64,000 nt of DNA from a virus, in IMG/VR virus record IMGVR_UViG_3300027741_000025, positions 80,364 to 144,363 of that record. The stretch is one strand, 5' to 3'. Positions within the stretch are counted from its first letter, which is position 1. Each line of letters opens with the position of its first letter. The notes under the pieces were generated by a model that did not search any database, was not told where the DNA came from, and saw only the letters and a program-made list of their open reading frames with translations. Positions 9,208 to 19,011 of this stretch are shown in pieces. Position numbers and translations under genes: made by a program.

Positions 9208-10452
9208 TCATGATACATATCCAACAAACTGAAGGCTATTAACTGATGATTTATTGTTTTTAATTTCCATCTTATAGTATCTATAAGATGCCGGGGATGT
9301 TATGTTATATTTATAAATCCCCGAATAGGATGTGTCCGACCCAGATCTATTATCAAGCGAATTCCATGTAGAATTATCATTTGATCCATATAAAGTCCAT
9401 GCTGTGAGTCTGTAGCCCCTGTTGTAGTTATCCGCATATATTCCACTTGTAATGTTGTAATAGCTTAGAGTGACGGCAACTCCGAAATCAAGATATCCAA
9501 CTCCTCCTGTTTCAAAAGGACCCCAAGCAGATCGGGAAAGATCATAATATTTGTTTAGAGAGCTTACGGAGCTACTTTGGTTAGGGAATAATCCAAAATC
9601 ACTACTAATATTTGCGCAATATCTAAACCCGAGATTTGAAAAAACTCTAGCGAAACTTGACCTATGACCTGTCCCAGGTGTTTCAACAAGAACAGAGCCA
9701 AAACCATCAATACATTTGGCTGTTGGAAACAATGTATATCCTCCATGAAGTTCACAAGGAGTACTAGGACTTTCATACCCCAAAATTTGCATTTCCCCAA
9801 TCTGAAAAGCTTGTTCATTACGCAGGTCAGACACACTTCGCCCGCCTTTAGTAACTATTAATCTATAGTTTTTATAAGCCGTAGCACCAGAAACAGAATA
9901 CTCTGAGTAAGAACAATTTCGGGCGAGCTTGCTTGTTGCGTTCGGAAATTTACCTTGAGATGTTCTGGCATCTACAGTTGTCCAAGTAACACCATCGTTT
10001 GTTCCAGACAAATACCAGTCTTGGGGAGTTTGGTCACTCATATCACCATATTGGTTTGTAATATCGTCAAATAGATTTCCAATAACCCCTGCTCCAAAAG
10101 CATTATACATCCTGTATTTTGTAATTACCACAGGAAGACCAAAACTAAAATATGCCTTAGATCTTGATACATAACCAGTTGTTCCTCCTCTCATTGAGTT
10201 TTTATAAAATGAATCATAAATACTTTGGTACGGCAAAATTCCTGTAAATAAATTATTAACATAATTTATACTTTTTGTAGTCCCATCAATTAAACTAGAG
10301 TTATTGTATCTATTTCCAGAATAAATTATTGCTTCTGTATTATTTACATAATTATCACTAACAGAAAATTTATAGTATGACTTATGAGTAGAACTTACGT
10401 GTGTGTTATCATACATTGTTCCTCCTCCTACTAAAATTCTTTCGGTCGGCAT
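9208..10452 (-). CDS. Fibre protein with two discoidin (F5/8 type C)-like domains
   Basis: A 414-aa protein built from two similar halves. Each has the discoidin pattern: W-x-L-x-G-(T/S)-N-D followed by W-x-x-(V/L)-D-x-R, then a Y-(K/R)-x-Y-(R/K)-(L/M) strand and a closing (Q)ILGY or QFVGY. Copy 1 spans about residues 60-230 and copy 2 about 235-414. F5/8C domains bind carbohydrate or phospholipid head groups. An AAGGTGA ribosome-binding site sits at a good distance. The neighbouring 10462-13065 gene, whose stop lies 9 nt upstream, contains related domains, so the two were probably one module set that duplicated. Confidence 0.8.
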   Translation of the reverse strand: MPTERILVGGGTMYDNTHVSSTHKSYYKFSVSDNYVNNTEAIIYSGNRYNNSSLIDGTTKSINYVNNLFTGILPYQSIYDSFYKNSMRGGTTGYVSRSKAYFSFGLPVVITKYRMYNAFGAGVIGNLFDDITNQYGDMSDQTPQDWYLSGTNDGVTWTTVDARTSQGKFPNATSKLARNCSYSEYSVSGATAYKNYRLIVTKGGRSVSDLRNEQAFQIGEMQILGYESPSTPCELHGGYTLFPTAKCIDGFGSVLVETPGTGHRSSFARVFSNLGFRYCANISSDFGLFPNQSSSVSSLNKYYDLSRSAWGPFETGGVGYLDFGVAVTLSYYNITSGIYADNYNRGYRLTAWTLYGSNDNSTWNSLDNRSGSDTSYSGIYKYNITSPASYRYYKMEIKNNKSSVNSLQFVGYVS

Positions 10453-10461
10453 AATTCACCT

Positions 10462-13065
10462 TTATGTTAAATAACCTTGTAATTGAATATCACTAATTTT
10501 TCCTAAGAAAAAAGTAGTAGAATTAACACCATCAGTAACGCCATATCTATTTGAGCTATCTGTAACAGATATCTTATAGTAAAAATAAGAGTCTGGTGAT
10601 GCTATGGCAAAAGTTGCCGAAGAACCAACTTCAACAAGGGTTCTGGTATCGAGCAGCGTCCATGAGTTAAATGTATTGGCTCCATATACTTTGAATGAAT
10701 ACTTTACCGGAGCGCCGGTAATGTTATCAAAATCAGCCCACATTTTATATGATGTTAATATTATTGGATAGTCAAATCCAAGATATCCATCTTTTGTTCT
10801 GTTTGTTGGCACCCCATTGGCACTACTTGCGACTTCAAAACTCCATTGACCTAGCTTAGCTAGATTTCCAGTTAAGCCAAGAATTGTTCCCATATTAAAT
10901 ACAGTACCAAAGGAATCAGAGTTTGTCAAAACACCAGAATTATTAAGATATTTAACTGTTGGTAATAATGTGTTGTATCCATGCAATGCACAAGGTGTTG
11001 TTGTGCTTTCATATCCCCAAAGCTGAATTTCACCAATTTGAGTATCATAATTACAGAGACCGAGTGTTGCTGTTGGTGTTGGAGTTTTGGTTGGTGTTAG
11101 AGTTTTAGTTGGTGTTGAAGTTTTAGTTGGTGTCGGTCCAGGCAATCTAGTTGTTGTTGTTGGTGTTGTTGTTGGTGTTGTTGTTGGTGTTGTTGTTGGT
11201 GTTGGCGCAAGGGTTTCTGTTGGATCGGGTGTTGAATCAGGTGGTGTTGGTCCCAAACATCTATAGCCATTTCTTCCCCCTGTAGAAATAACAAGTTTAT
11301 ATACTTTATAAGCTACAGGCGCCGGTATTGTGAATTCAGAGTAACTACTCAAACTTGGATCTGTTGATGTTGCATATGGCAATCTTGGTTGATTTGATCT
11401 GGTGTCAACTACATTCCAAGATATTTCATCGTTACTACCATGCAGCGTCCAAGCTTGCGGAGTTTGATTACCAATATCTACATATCTGCCTTCAACACCA
11501 TAATTAGCTAAAAATCCATTCCACATTCTATACTTTGTTACTACAGTTGGAATTCTAAAATCAAACAAAAATATTGGGAAAGAATTATTACTAAAGCTAT
11601 ATGAATCGCTTAACACATATTGAAGAGGAAGTTCACCATTAAGAATACAGGCATTGGCGGGATTTACTACAGTATTAAAATACTGTCTGTAGTCAGGATT
11701 TATTAATATTGGTGGATTGTATTTTACTCCACCACCAACCAACGCCCTAGGCGTGCCAGGCGCTGCTGTTAGCGTTGGTGTTGCTGTTGGACCAGGTGTT
11801 TTTGTTACTGTTGGTGTGGGCGTTACTGTTGGTCTGAGTGTTGCAGTCGGTCTAGGTGTTGCTGTTGGACCCGGCGTTTTGGTTGCCGTCACCGTTGGTG
11901 TTGGACCAGGTGTTTTAGTTAATGTTGGTGTTGGACCAGGTGTTTTAGTTAATGTTGGTGTTGGACCAGGTGTTTTAGTTAATGTTGGTGTTGGACCAGG
12001 TGTTTTAGTTAATGTTGGTGTTGCCGTGGGTGTTGCTGTTGGTCCAAGTGTAGCTGTGGGTGTTGCTGTTGGTCCAAGTGTAGCTGTGGGTGTTGCTGTT
12101 GGATAATAACAAACATCTATATTTGCTGTAAATGATCCGCTATTATCACCTCTTACATTATCGTTTGTTGCAAGGTAAAGTCTACCTGCTCCGACAGCAA
12201 AAGATTCAAAAGAAGACCCAGCACAAAACGGTTGACCGCTTAACCCTATTTTGGCAATAATTGCCTCATGTCTACATGGGCTTATAACATTGTCGATATT
12301 GTATAAAGAGTTTGGTAACTGGGCATCCGTTAGTCCATCCGGATCAGAATTATAGTTCGGGCTGTTCATGAACGAATTTACTATTCCGGTTGCATTTATT
12401 TTTAAGTAACCAGAAACATCAATTTCACTATCTTGCCAGGGTATAGTAGGATCAATAATAAACGATTTTTGGCAATAAGGAGTTGATGTTGGTGTTGGTG
12501 ATATTGTGGTAGGACAACAAGAACAATTGCATATAGGCTTGGGTTTTGTACACTCTACCAAACTATCAATTGCAAGCTTGAGCCCTGTACCTTTTTCTAC
12601 TCTTATTACAACAGTATTGTTGCCATCTACTATATCGCAAGCATAGTTGTAGTTTTCGTTGTATGGAACAAGATCTTTTGATCTTTTGTTCCATTCTTCA
12701 AGGTTATTTTGGAAGTAAAATCTGACATCTTTTGATACCGGGCAAGATAATCCACAAAGATCAAAGTGTCCGAATTTGTTTGGAATTTGATCGAGAGAAC
12801 CAGCGCCATAGCAATCTTCCCAAGATATAAATATCGTATTGACACCTGGTGTTGGCTCTGGCGTTGGCTCTGGCGTTGGCTCTGGCGTTGTGAGCGTACA
12901 ACAAGACACGTAATCGAGATCGTTCCAACTTTTAGTTCCATTGCCGATTTTTAATCTTCCTGTGTTTATCTCAAACCCAGGTTCACCCAAAGCTAAAATC
13001 GGATTAGCATCATACCACTCTTGAGAAGTTCCATTTCTTAATTGTATTTGCTTGAATATTGTCAT
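10462..13065 (-). CDS. Modular fibre protein: Mtd_N-like, LecA-like lectin and F5/8C-like domains
   Basis: An 867-aa protein. Residues 1-56 are Mtd_N-like. A PEPT repeat follows. Residues 74-190 are the SWEDCYGAG domain shared with 6804-9146. Residues about 195-320 ([19 protein letters not shown] ... AKIGLSG ... GRLYLATND ... DNSGSF) follow the pattern of PA-IL/LecA galactose-binding lectins, including the ND...DNSG calcium/sugar loop. A PT linker spans about 320-433. F5/8C-like halves lie at about 437-600 and 665-867, split by a second PT linker at 608-665. A host-glycan-binding fibre is likely. Confidence 0.82.
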   Translation of the reverse strand: MTIFKQIQLRNGTSQEWYDANPILALGEPGFEINTGRLKIGNGTKSWNDLDYVSCCTLTTPEPTPEPTPEPTPGVNTIFISWEDCYGAGSLDQIPNKFGHFDLCGLSCPVSKDVRFYFQNNLEEWNKRSKDLVPYNENYNYACDIVDGNNTVVIRVEKGTGLKLAIDSLVECTKPKPICNCSCCPTTISPTPTSTPYCQKSFIIDPTIPWQDSEIDVSGYLKINATGIVNSFMNSPNYNSDPDGLTDAQLPNSLYNIDNVISPCRHEAIIAKIGLSGQPFCAGSSFESFAVGAGRLYLATNDNVRGDNSGSFTANIDVCYYPTATPTATLGPTATPTATLGPTATPTATPTLTKTPGPTPTLTKTPGPTPTLTKTPGPTPTLTKTPGPTPTVTATKTPGPTATPRPTATLRPTVTPTPTVTKTPGPTATPTLTAAPGTPRALVGGGVKYNPPILINPDYRQYFNTVVNPANACILNGELPLQYVLSDSYSFSNNSFPIFLFDFRIPTVVTKYRMWNGFLANYGVEGRYVDIGNQTPQAWTLHGSNDEISWNVVDTRSNQPRLPYATSTDPSLSSYSEFTIPAPVAYKVYKLVISTGGRNGYRCLGPTPPDSTPDPTETLAPTPTTTPTTTPTTTPTTTTRLPGPTPTKTSTPTKTLTPTKTPTPTATLGLCNYDTQIGEIQLWGYESTTTPCALHGYNTLLPTVKYLNNSGVLTNSDSFGTVFNMGTILGLTGNLAKLGQWSFEVASSANGVPTNRTKDGYLGFDYPIILTSYKMWADFDNITGAPVKYSFKVYGANTFNSWTLLDTRTLVEVGSSATFAIASPDSYFYYKISVTDSSNRYGVTDGVNSTTFFLGKISDIQLQGYLT
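11911..12022 (-). repeat. 30-bp tandem repeat in a Pro/Thr linker
   Basis: Three perfect copies plus a partial copy of a 30-bp unit (plus-strand 'tgttttagttaatgttggtg' plus 'ttggaccagg') encode [10 protein letters not shown] repeats. Confidence 0.85.
12510..13065 (-). repeat. Paralogous 5' module, direct repeat copy 2
   Basis: Second copy of the about 560-bp attachment-end module described at 8590-9146. It differs mainly by an added PEPTPEPT insertion after the Mtd_N-like part. Confidence 0.8.
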
Positions 13066-13079
13066 TATAAATTGTTTGC

Positions 13080-13766
13080 TTAATTGTCAAAAGACTTAAG
13101 TTTAGCTTCTACTTGTTTGTGGGCTATTTCAATCTGTTTATACCTTGTTAATAATCTATCTTTGGCTATTCTATCGTTGGTGGCATCAATTTGAGTTTTA
13201 AGTAAGTTTAATTCACCCAACTTTTTATTTAAATCCTCCATCACATCGACATATTTTAAATCTCTTTCCGAAAGCCAATTGATGGAGAGTTTATCCTTTA
13301 TTCCATCTTTTAATTCGATGTAAACGAAATCACCTTCTCTTTTTACAAAGAGTCCTTTTTTTTGTTCTGTTCCTTCTTTGTTTGTCCAAACATGATTCTT
13401 TTTTGGCTCAACGTATTTACCTCCACCAAGACTAGATCCGGAATCATCAAAAGAAATCGGACCATTTTTATTTTTTTTCATTGCTTGTTTTAAAACTGCA
13501 GCAGCACCAAGACCCAAATTAGTCAATAGACCAAAAACACTTTCTTCACATTTAAACTCGGGATGCTCAGCTTCTAAATATTCTTTGAATGTTTTTCTTT
13601 TTTTGTTTGGTAGCCCTTTATGCTTAGTAGAAGCAAAATCTTTTGCATCTTTTTTGTTGATATTATCTGCAACTTTTTTAATTTTTGGACTCAAACATTC
13701 GCCTGTTTTTTGACATTTACGAACTAATCCGAAAAATCTTTGTTGAGATTTACTTTTACTGGGCAT
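13080..13766 (-). CDS. DUF3008-like phage protein with C-terminal coiled coil
   Basis: A 228-aa protein. The N-terminal 55 residues ([18 protein letters not shown] ... [25 protein letters not shown]) match the short DUF3008-type protein seen in many phages. An internal [13 protein letters not shown] follows, which looks like a capsid-leader motif placed internally. The middle is an SH3-like beta segment ([20 protein letters not shown]), and the last 60 residues are a predicted coiled coil. An AAAGGA ribosome-binding site is present. Probably a minor structural or assembly protein. Confidence 0.65.
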   Translation of the reverse strand: MPSKSKSQQRFFGLVRKCQKTGECLSPKIKKVADNINKKDAKDFASTKHKGLPNKKRKTFKEYLEAEHPEFKCEESVFGLLTNLGLGAAAVLKQAMKKNKNGPISFDDSGSSLGGGKYVEPKKNHVWTNKEGTEQKKGLFVKREGDFVYIELKDGIKDKLSINWLSERDLKYVDVMEDLNKKLGELNLLKTQIDATNDRIAKDRLLTRYKQIEIAHKQVEAKLKSFDN

Positions 13767-13800
13767 TTGATATCCTTTTATAAATTTAATTACTTAAATA

Positions 13801-13808
13801 TATATAAT
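13801..13808 (+). promoter_or_regulatory. Late-promoter-like TATATAAT box
   Basis: The octamer TATATAAT lies 27 nt before the ATG at 13836, leaving room for a short normal leader (AATGGAACAGC). Confidence 0.35.
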
Positions 13809-13835
13809 AACAACACTATTAAATAATGGAACAGC

Positions 13836-14222
13836 ATGAAATCATTCAAATTATTCTCAGAGAAAAAAGACAACGATCTTGCAAAAAATGATATTCATAA
13901 AATAATAGAATATAGCAAAAAATTACAAGAAATCATCAAAACCAACATAGAATTAGAAGATTGGGTTAAAGCTAAATTAACCCATGCCGAAGACTATCTT
14001 AATACAGTATATGATTATTTGATGTTTTATAAGCAAGATAATAAAAACGAAAACTCAAAAATGGCTGTGGGAGACCTAAAAAGTATATTGTATAAGGCTA
14101 TAGAAATAGAAAAGCTTTTAAATAAAAAAGATATAAAAGATTGGGTTAAGGCTAAATTAAACTTGGCTGGTGAGTATATGGATGATATTTTCCACCACTT
14201 AGACTATAATAAAAACAAATGA
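13836..14222 (+). CDS. Helical repeat protein with capsid-targeting-like leader
   Basis: A 128-aa, all-helical protein. It starts MKSFKLFSEKKD, matching the F-x-x-F-x-E leader pattern. Two internal repeats share D-W-V-K-A-K-L-x-x-A-x-(D/E)-Y (about residues 47-59 and 107-119). A very similar 'DWVxxKxxxAxDYxxxVxDYL' repeat recurs in capsid-associated small proteins of T4-like phages. Its stop overlaps the next start (ATGA), coupling it to the HAD-like gene. Confidence 0.65.
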   Translation: MKSFKLFSEKKDNDLAKNDIHKIIEYSKKLQEIIKTNIELEDWVKAKLTHAEDYLNTVYDYLMFYKQDNKNENSKMAVGDLKSILYKAIEIEKLLNKKDIKDWVKAKLNLAGEYMDDIFHHLDYNKNK

Positions 14223-14671
14223 AACCAGAAAAAGTAGTATTTCTTGATATTGACGGTGTTTTAAACACCGATAAGCATTTAAGAAAATTTGGTCGAGATT
14301 ATATTGACCAAAAATTGACTTCGATACTAAGAACTATAGTGCTTCAAACAAAAGCAGAAATAGTACTTAGTTCAACGTGGAGGTTAGATGAGTATGCAAA
14401 AAATTTAGTTAAAAAAGCTCTGGAGATCAAAGATTTAAAGTTTATATGCTGTACACCGCATATTGAAAGCACAACAAAAAAAAGAACACACAGATCAGAA
14501 GAAATCAAAAAATGGCTTGAAAAACACAAAAGTGTCAAAAAATACGCAGTGCTGGACGACAGAGATGACGCAGGCTATGGAATTGAAAAAAGTTTTTTTC
14601 AAACAGATCCCAGAGTAGGCTTAACTTATTCAATAGCAGAAAAAATAGTGAGTCATTTAAATGATGACTAA
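14219..14671 (+). CDS. HAD-superfamily phosphatase-like protein
   Basis: A 150-aa protein with HAD motifs in order: FLDIDGVLN (residues 8-16; DxDGxL nucleophile Asp), LSSTWR (about 50-55; motif II Ser/Thr), a possible motif III Lys, and VLDDRDD (motif IV acidic pair, about 116-122). The LSSTWR context resembles the HAD domain of Swiss-Army-Knife RNA repair proteins and phage 5'/3' phosphatases. The substrate may be nucleic acid ends or nucleotides. Its start overlaps the upstream stop by 4 nt. It converges on the AAA+ gene with a shared bidirectional terminator. Confidence 0.8.
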   Translation: MKPEKVVFLDIDGVLNTDKHLRKFGRDYIDQKLTSILRTIVLQTKAEIVLSSTWRLDEYAKNLVKKALEIKDLKFICCTPHIESTTKKRTHRSEEIKKWLEKHKSVKKYAVLDDRDDAGYGIEKSFFQTDPRVGLTYSIAEKIVSHLNDD

Positions 14672-15795
14672 AAGCCTATTTTAGGCTTTTCTTCTTTTTT
14701 GGAGTAATTTTCTTCTTCGTTGTATATCTCAGCCAAAGTCATAGGAACATCTGTTTTTCTCTTAGACTTCATGCTTTTAAATATTTTATTGCAATTTTCA
14801 GGAGACAGAACATCAAATTCATGCTCTATTAAAAGCCTGCCTTTTCTCACAAGAGCTGAATCTATTTTTTCTTTGTTTATATTGAACGTTGCGATTATTA
14901 AAATATTTAAACAATCTCCAAGAACACCATCAGTTATGTTTAATATGTTGCTTATCGCATTGTTATCCTGATTCTCTCTGCTCCTTAAAGCTTTTTCGGC
15001 ATCCTCCAACAAAAGTATGGAGTTTCTATAGCCCATTATAAAGCTTAAAAAATCAGGATTAGTCAGTTGATCGGCAGAGCCAGAAGACAAATAGATTACT
15101 TTTCTATCTGTTTTGGTTGTCAAATATTTTATGAAAGTACTTTTACCAGTACCTGGCTTACCCGATAATAAAACCAAGCCATTTTTATTTTTCTTTGTAT
15201 AATCAATTATTTTATCAAACTTATCAGAAGCAGATTTTCCATAATTTAATTCCAGGTCTATTTTTTTATCTGGAAGCTTCACTTCAAACTTTTGTGTTGT
15301 AAGCATTCCATCCAAGCTACAAAGCAAATAGACATTTTTTTTCTTTTTATCTTCTGCCAAGAACTCCATACATTCTTTGACTTTATTTAAGGTTTCTTCT
15401 TTTTGATAAAGTATCTTGCAATTATAATTTTTGAAATCTTTTTTATTTATATTGACGTTTGATTCAACGTCATCAGCCTCCGACCCATCCAGAAAGAAAT
15501 CTATTTTGTTAATTAAATCTTTTTTGCGAAAAAATTGAATTACCAAATCTTCGTATTCATAGCAAGACTCTATATTGTTTATTTTATTTTTTCCATTATC
15601 ACTTTTTTCTAAATCAAAAGTGAACACCTTGACTGCACCTAACTTCTCAAGATTTTTAAAAGTTGCCTCGCCTATATCTGCGATAATTTCAAAAACATAA
15701 GGCTGTGCTTGAAATTTTTCACAATAATTATAAAAGATATTTAAATAAGTTCCATAATCGTGCGGTGGCGATTTTTTACAGTAACTGTTTTTCAT
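14668..15795 (-). CDS. AAA+ ATPase, BCS1-like
   Basis: A 375-aa protein. The N-terminal about 200 residues are of unknown fold. Then Walker A GKPGTGKS (about residue 212), Walker B SILLLEDAE (about 260), sensor 1 (LIIATFN, about 290) and an arginine-finger-type segment (ALVRKGRLLIEHEF). The order and the 'RKGR' after the sensor resemble BCS1-type AAA+ proteins. Such proteins remodel or translocate folded proteins; the phage target is unknown. The C-terminal codons lie in a bidirectional terminator. Confidence 0.8.
   Translation of the reverse strand: MKNSYCKKSPPHDYGTYLNIFYNYCEKFQAQPYVFEIIADIGEATFKNLEKLGAVKVFTFDLEKSDNGKNKINNIESCYEYEDLVIQFFRKKDLINKIDFFLDGSEADDVESNVNINKKDFKNYNCKILYQKEETLNKVKECMEFLAEDKKKKNVYLLCSLDGMLTTQKFEVKLPDKKIDLELNYGKSASDKFDKIIDYTKKNKNGLVLLSGKPGTGKSTFIKYLTTKTDRKVIYLSSGSADQLTNPDFLSFIMGYRNSILLLEDAEKALRSRENQDNNAISNILNITDGVLGDCLNILIIATFNINKEKIDSALVRKGRLLIEHEFDVLSPENCNKIFKSMKSKRKTDVPMTLAEIYNEEENYSKKEEKPKIGF
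14670..14690. terminator. Bidirectional intrinsic terminator
   Basis: AAAAGCCTA-TTT-TAGGCTTTT forms a 9-bp stem with a 3-nt loop. The A/T ends supply U-tracts in both directions, followed on the plus strand by CTTCTTTTTT. It spans the convergent stop codons of the HAD-like and AAA+ genes and also encodes the last residues (PKIGF) of the AAA+ protein. Confidence 0.75.
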
Positions 15796-15870
15796 AATAT
15801 CCTCGAAAGTTGATCCGAATTATACCAGAAAAATTATTCAAAATCCACTAATAATCTCATTAAAAAAAAA

Positions 15871-15895
15871 GTCTGCCTCTTTTAAGGAGGCAGAC
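15871..15895 (-). terminator. Intrinsic terminator for the SNF2-helicase transcript
   Basis: GTCTGCCTC-TTTTAAG-GAGGCAGAC is a perfect 9-bp stem with a 7-nt loop. Read on the minus strand it is followed by a run of nine T's. It would end transcription coming from the helicase gene at 16107-18965. Confidence 0.75.
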
Positions 15896-16106
15896 CTATT
15901 CATACACACAAAGAAAGAGGCAGATGTGTTATGAACTGCGGACGTTTAGCTCATGGTTAAAGCCGACTACCTTCCGCTGAGTCACCGTTTCTGCTGGACA
16001 GACGACAGCAGCAGCACATACACGGTAAGTTTTTATCATCCAACCAACATACCACAGAAAGCATCAATGTCAAGTTTCATCTTCGACGCTTGGTACATTT
16101 GTACTA
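15896..16106. other. Non-coding stretch with tRNA-like fragments but no callable RNA
   Basis: No convincing ORF is present. Between about 15935 and 16000 there is a D-arm-like TAGCTCATGGTTAAAGC and several short inverted segments (GCGGA/TCCGC; GACT/AGTC). However, no acceptor stem, T-arm or CCA-like end can be folded on either strand. The rest (16000-16106) shows nothing recognisable. It could be a decayed tRNA or a structured 3' UTR of the helicase transcript. Confidence 0.35.
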
Positions 16107-18965
16107 TTAAATAAAAAATAAATCAAGGTATTCTTTGAAAGAGACATTTTCATCCATTGCTTTAGCGGCGGCGTTAGCTATAAGCCTGTTGATCTCACTA
16201 TCAATTTCTTGCATTTTCTTTTGTGCATCAATGATCTTTTGTATTGTTTCTTCATCAACCTCTTTTTCTTGATATTCTTTTCTGTATCTTTGAATAAGCT
16301 CGGCTAACTTTCTCTTTTTCTGAACAATTACAAAAAGCTCTGTGTCTAAACCCTTAGCTATTGTGTAGGTTATATTTACTGGGTGCTCTGTGTTTATTCG
16401 GTAGATTCTTCCCTCGCTTTGTTCAGCAGACTCAGGAGTCCAGTCAAAATCGTTTATTATCATGTTTTGACTGGCGTTTGGAAAGCTTATTCCAGTTCCG
16501 CCCATCTTCATACTCATAACCAAAGCTTTGGCATTTGGGTCATTGGTAAAAACTTCTTTGACTTTATTTCTTTCCGCTTTTTTGGTTAAAGATAAATAAG
16601 TAATAACTTTGAATTTTGGATCAAGATCTTGTAATTTTTTAGATAGCTTTTCGAATATTTCACTTCCTGCTTTTACAAAGTTTGTAAAGATAACAACTTT
16701 GCTGGCTGCGTAATTGTTGGCGGGTTTGTCTAAATTTCTTTTTATTGTCTCAAAAGCCTTATTGACTGTGTAATCCACCTTCATATTAGCTAAAACTTCT
16801 CTACTGGCGATTAATTCACTTATAGCCAAATCTGGATCTTTATATCCTTTGAGCTTTTCTTTTAACTTCTTATGAAAATCTTCTTCGTGTATATCAGTTG
16901 AAGCAGCATCTATGCTTAAATTTGGCATCTCTCTTAAATCTTCTTTGGTGCGCCTCACATAAACGCCAGAGAGATTGAGCCACTTGTTTAGTTTTTCTGC
17001 AGCTCTTATTCTGTCCTCAAAACTTCCTTCTGTGTAAGCCCCTCTATAGCCACCAGGAACCATACCCGCAAAATCTCTTTTGAACTTGCCGTCTTGTATG
17101 TCTCCAAGAGGATGTCCGACAATCTTCAATTGATTTTTTACGTCAGAAGGTCTGTTTGCACTTATTGTTGCGCTTGCGCCCCATTTATACGGAATATTTT
17201 TTGTTGCTTCTTCAATGTTTTGACTTCTTTTTGCTGTTTGGTGTTTTAGCTTGTGTAGTTCATCAAATATAACTATTGAATAGTTAGCGTTCTTGGTTGA
17301 ATTGATTACATTTTGAAGATTCTTGCCACTTGAGAAATTGTCGTAATATAAAACAGTCCAGCGTTTTGGATTTGTGCCATCCTTGGATACGTCAGCGTTT
17401 TCTCCAACAACATCTTTGATTTCTTCTACCCATTGATTTTGAACTGCCTTTAAAGTTATCACAAGTGTTTTTGAATTAGATCCAACATCTTGCATCCTCA
17501 ACTCGGCAGCAGAAATCATCTGCACCGTTTTGCCCACCCCAGTGGCATCACCAAGTATTGCATGATTTCTTCCATACAAAAAGGCTATGCCATCTTTTTG
17601 CTCTTTATAAAGCTCGAATTTAGATTCAGGCAATCTTGAGTCTATCTTTTCTTTAAAGTCTGCGTCTACTTTTCCTTCTTGATCAGCTCTCTTGACTCCA
17701 CCATTTTTCAGCTTATTGTCTAATATTGCTCTAAGATCTTCAACATGATAGCCAAACCTTTTTAATATTTGCCCAAACGTAGCATACTGTTTGAAATTAC
17801 CAGAAACTACATAAGAAAAGTTTTTATCATCCCATCTATAAGATGGAAATGTGTATTGAATCAACTCCTTTAGAAATGCTTTTTGATCCTGAGAAGCTTC
17901 TCTGTATGGAACGCTTATTGTCATAACATCATCAACGCCGCCTCTTCTATCTGCGAAAGATATTATCGGTTTACTGGTTTTTATTTGCTCTGATTTCTTT
18001 TCAAAAGAAATTTCTTTTTGACTCTCCCCAGAGAATAATTCATTTTCATCTACAAATTTATCTAAATCGGTAACATCTATTCCGCCACCTACTAATTTAC
18101 TTTTAACAGCATCGTATAAATCTTTGCTATCTGCTGCTATCAAAAACTTAGGAGGTCTTGTTGAACCATCAAAACTATACCCTCTTGGAACAAGGCTGGC
18201 GCTTCTTGCAGAATCTAATATTGACTTGCTTTGATCAAAAGAAACATTTAGTTGTATTGCTATTTTTTTACCAAACCTGGTGTCTTGTATTCCGACAACA
18301 ACCAGCTGTTTCTTTTCAGAAATAGGAGTTTTTTCTTCAGAGCCAACAGGAGATCCCGAGACCTTGGTTGATATACTCATTTCTCCCGAAATCAGCTTTA
18401 CAACATCGTCTATCACCTCTGGGTGAATGTAATATGTATTTAATTGATTTCTATCTGTGTTAAAAAACTTAAACACAGGATACTTCATCGCACCATAGTT
18501 ATCCCTCACCTTGACCAGCTTTTTCTTTTCAACAATAAGATCAGAAATTTTTGTCATTAGCTTTTTACTAATTCCACCTGGAACATAAACTTTAATTTTA
18601 CCCCAGACTCTTTCTGCATCTGTGTGGATTACTATTTCTTGATGATCATCCATTTTTAAACTAGATTTGATATCATTTTCCACAGCCTTCTTTATATCTT
18701 CATAATTTGAAATTTGTGTATTTTTATAACGAGAAAGAATGGTAAGCATTCTGCTAGCTGTAGCCAATGGTATTGAATCATTGTGAAAATTAGGATCACC
18801 GACAATTGCTTTGTATGCTCCAAAATCTATTTTGTTGAACCCAGTGAAATCATCTACAACAGGAGCGCCTCTTTCAAACATATCGTGAAACGTAGTTTTT
18901 AGTAGATCTATTCCCGGACCCGACACAAGGTTTTCTTTATTTTCTAAGAATGATGTAAATTTCAT
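16107..18965 (-). CDS. SNF2-type DNA helicase/translocase with capsid-targeting-like leader
   Basis: A 952-aa protein. It starts MKFTSFLENKE, the leader pattern shared with other proteins here. The first about 450 residues are unrecognised. The helicase core follows: motif I GDATGVGKT (about 470), motif II DELHK (about 569), motif III SATIS (about 600), motif V GGTGISF (about 823) and motif VI SEGRIYRIN (about 857), the SNF2/RapA order. The final 80 residues are coiled coil. SNF2 proteins translocate on dsDNA and displace bound proteins. With the leader, this enzyme could be packaged and act on incoming DNA, but that is inference. It ends before a strong terminator and is divergent from a nuclease-like gene. 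Confidence 0.88.
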   Translation of the reverse strand: MKFTSFLENKENLVSGPGIDLLKTTFHDMFERGAPVVDDFTGFNKIDFGAYKAIVGDPNFHNDSIPLATASRMLTILSRYKNTQISNYEDIKKAVENDIKSSLKMDDHQEIVIHTDAERVWGKIKVYVPGGISKKLMTKISDLIVEKKKLVKVRDNYGAMKYPVFKFFNTDRNQLNTYYIHPEVIDDVVKLISGEMSISTKVSGSPVGSEEKTPISEKKQLVVVGIQDTRFGKKIAIQLNVSFDQSKSILDSARSASLVPRGYSFDGSTRPPKFLIAADSKDLYDAVKSKLVGGGIDVTDLDKFVDENELFSGESQKEISFEKKSEQIKTSKPIISFADRRGGVDDVMTISVPYREASQDQKAFLKELIQYTFPSYRWDDKNFSYVVSGNFKQYATFGQILKRFGYHVEDLRAILDNKLKNGGVKRADQEGKVDADFKEKIDSRLPESKFELYKEQKDGIAFLYGRNHAILGDATGVGKTVQMISAAELRMQDVGSNSKTLVITLKAVQNQWVEEIKDVVGENADVSKDGTNPKRWTVLYYDNFSSGKNLQNVINSTKNANYSIVIFDELHKLKHQTAKRSQNIEEATKNIPYKWGASATISANRPSDVKNQLKIVGHPLGDIQDGKFKRDFAGMVPGGYRGAYTEGSFEDRIRAAEKLNKWLNLSGVYVRRTKEDLREMPNLSIDAASTDIHEEDFHKKLKEKLKGYKDPDLAISELIASREVLANMKVDYTVNKAFETIKRNLDKPANNYAASKVVIFTNFVKAGSEIFEKLSKKLQDLDPKFKVITYLSLTKKAERNKVKEVFTNDPNAKALVMSMKMGGTGISFPNASQNMIINDFDWTPESAEQSEGRIYRINTEHPVNITYTIAKGLDTELFVIVQKKRKLAELIQRYRKEYQEKEVDEETIQKIIDAQKKMQEIDSEINRLIANAAAKAMDENVSFKEYLDLFFI

Positions 18966-19011
18966 AAAATTATCTAGTTGAATATAGCTAATATTTTGTT
19001 AAAATATATCA

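Noticed and set aside
6804-13065. Diversity-generating retroelement suggested by Mtd_N-like domains
   Set aside because: No reverse transcriptase gene and no template/variable repeat with A-biased differences was seen in the window.
15934-16000. tRNA gene (Gly-like GCGGACG start on the plus strand, or a 75-nt minus-strand candidate)
   Set aside because: Neither strand gives a 7-bp acceptor stem or a TTC-type T-arm, and the anticodon stem has mismatches.
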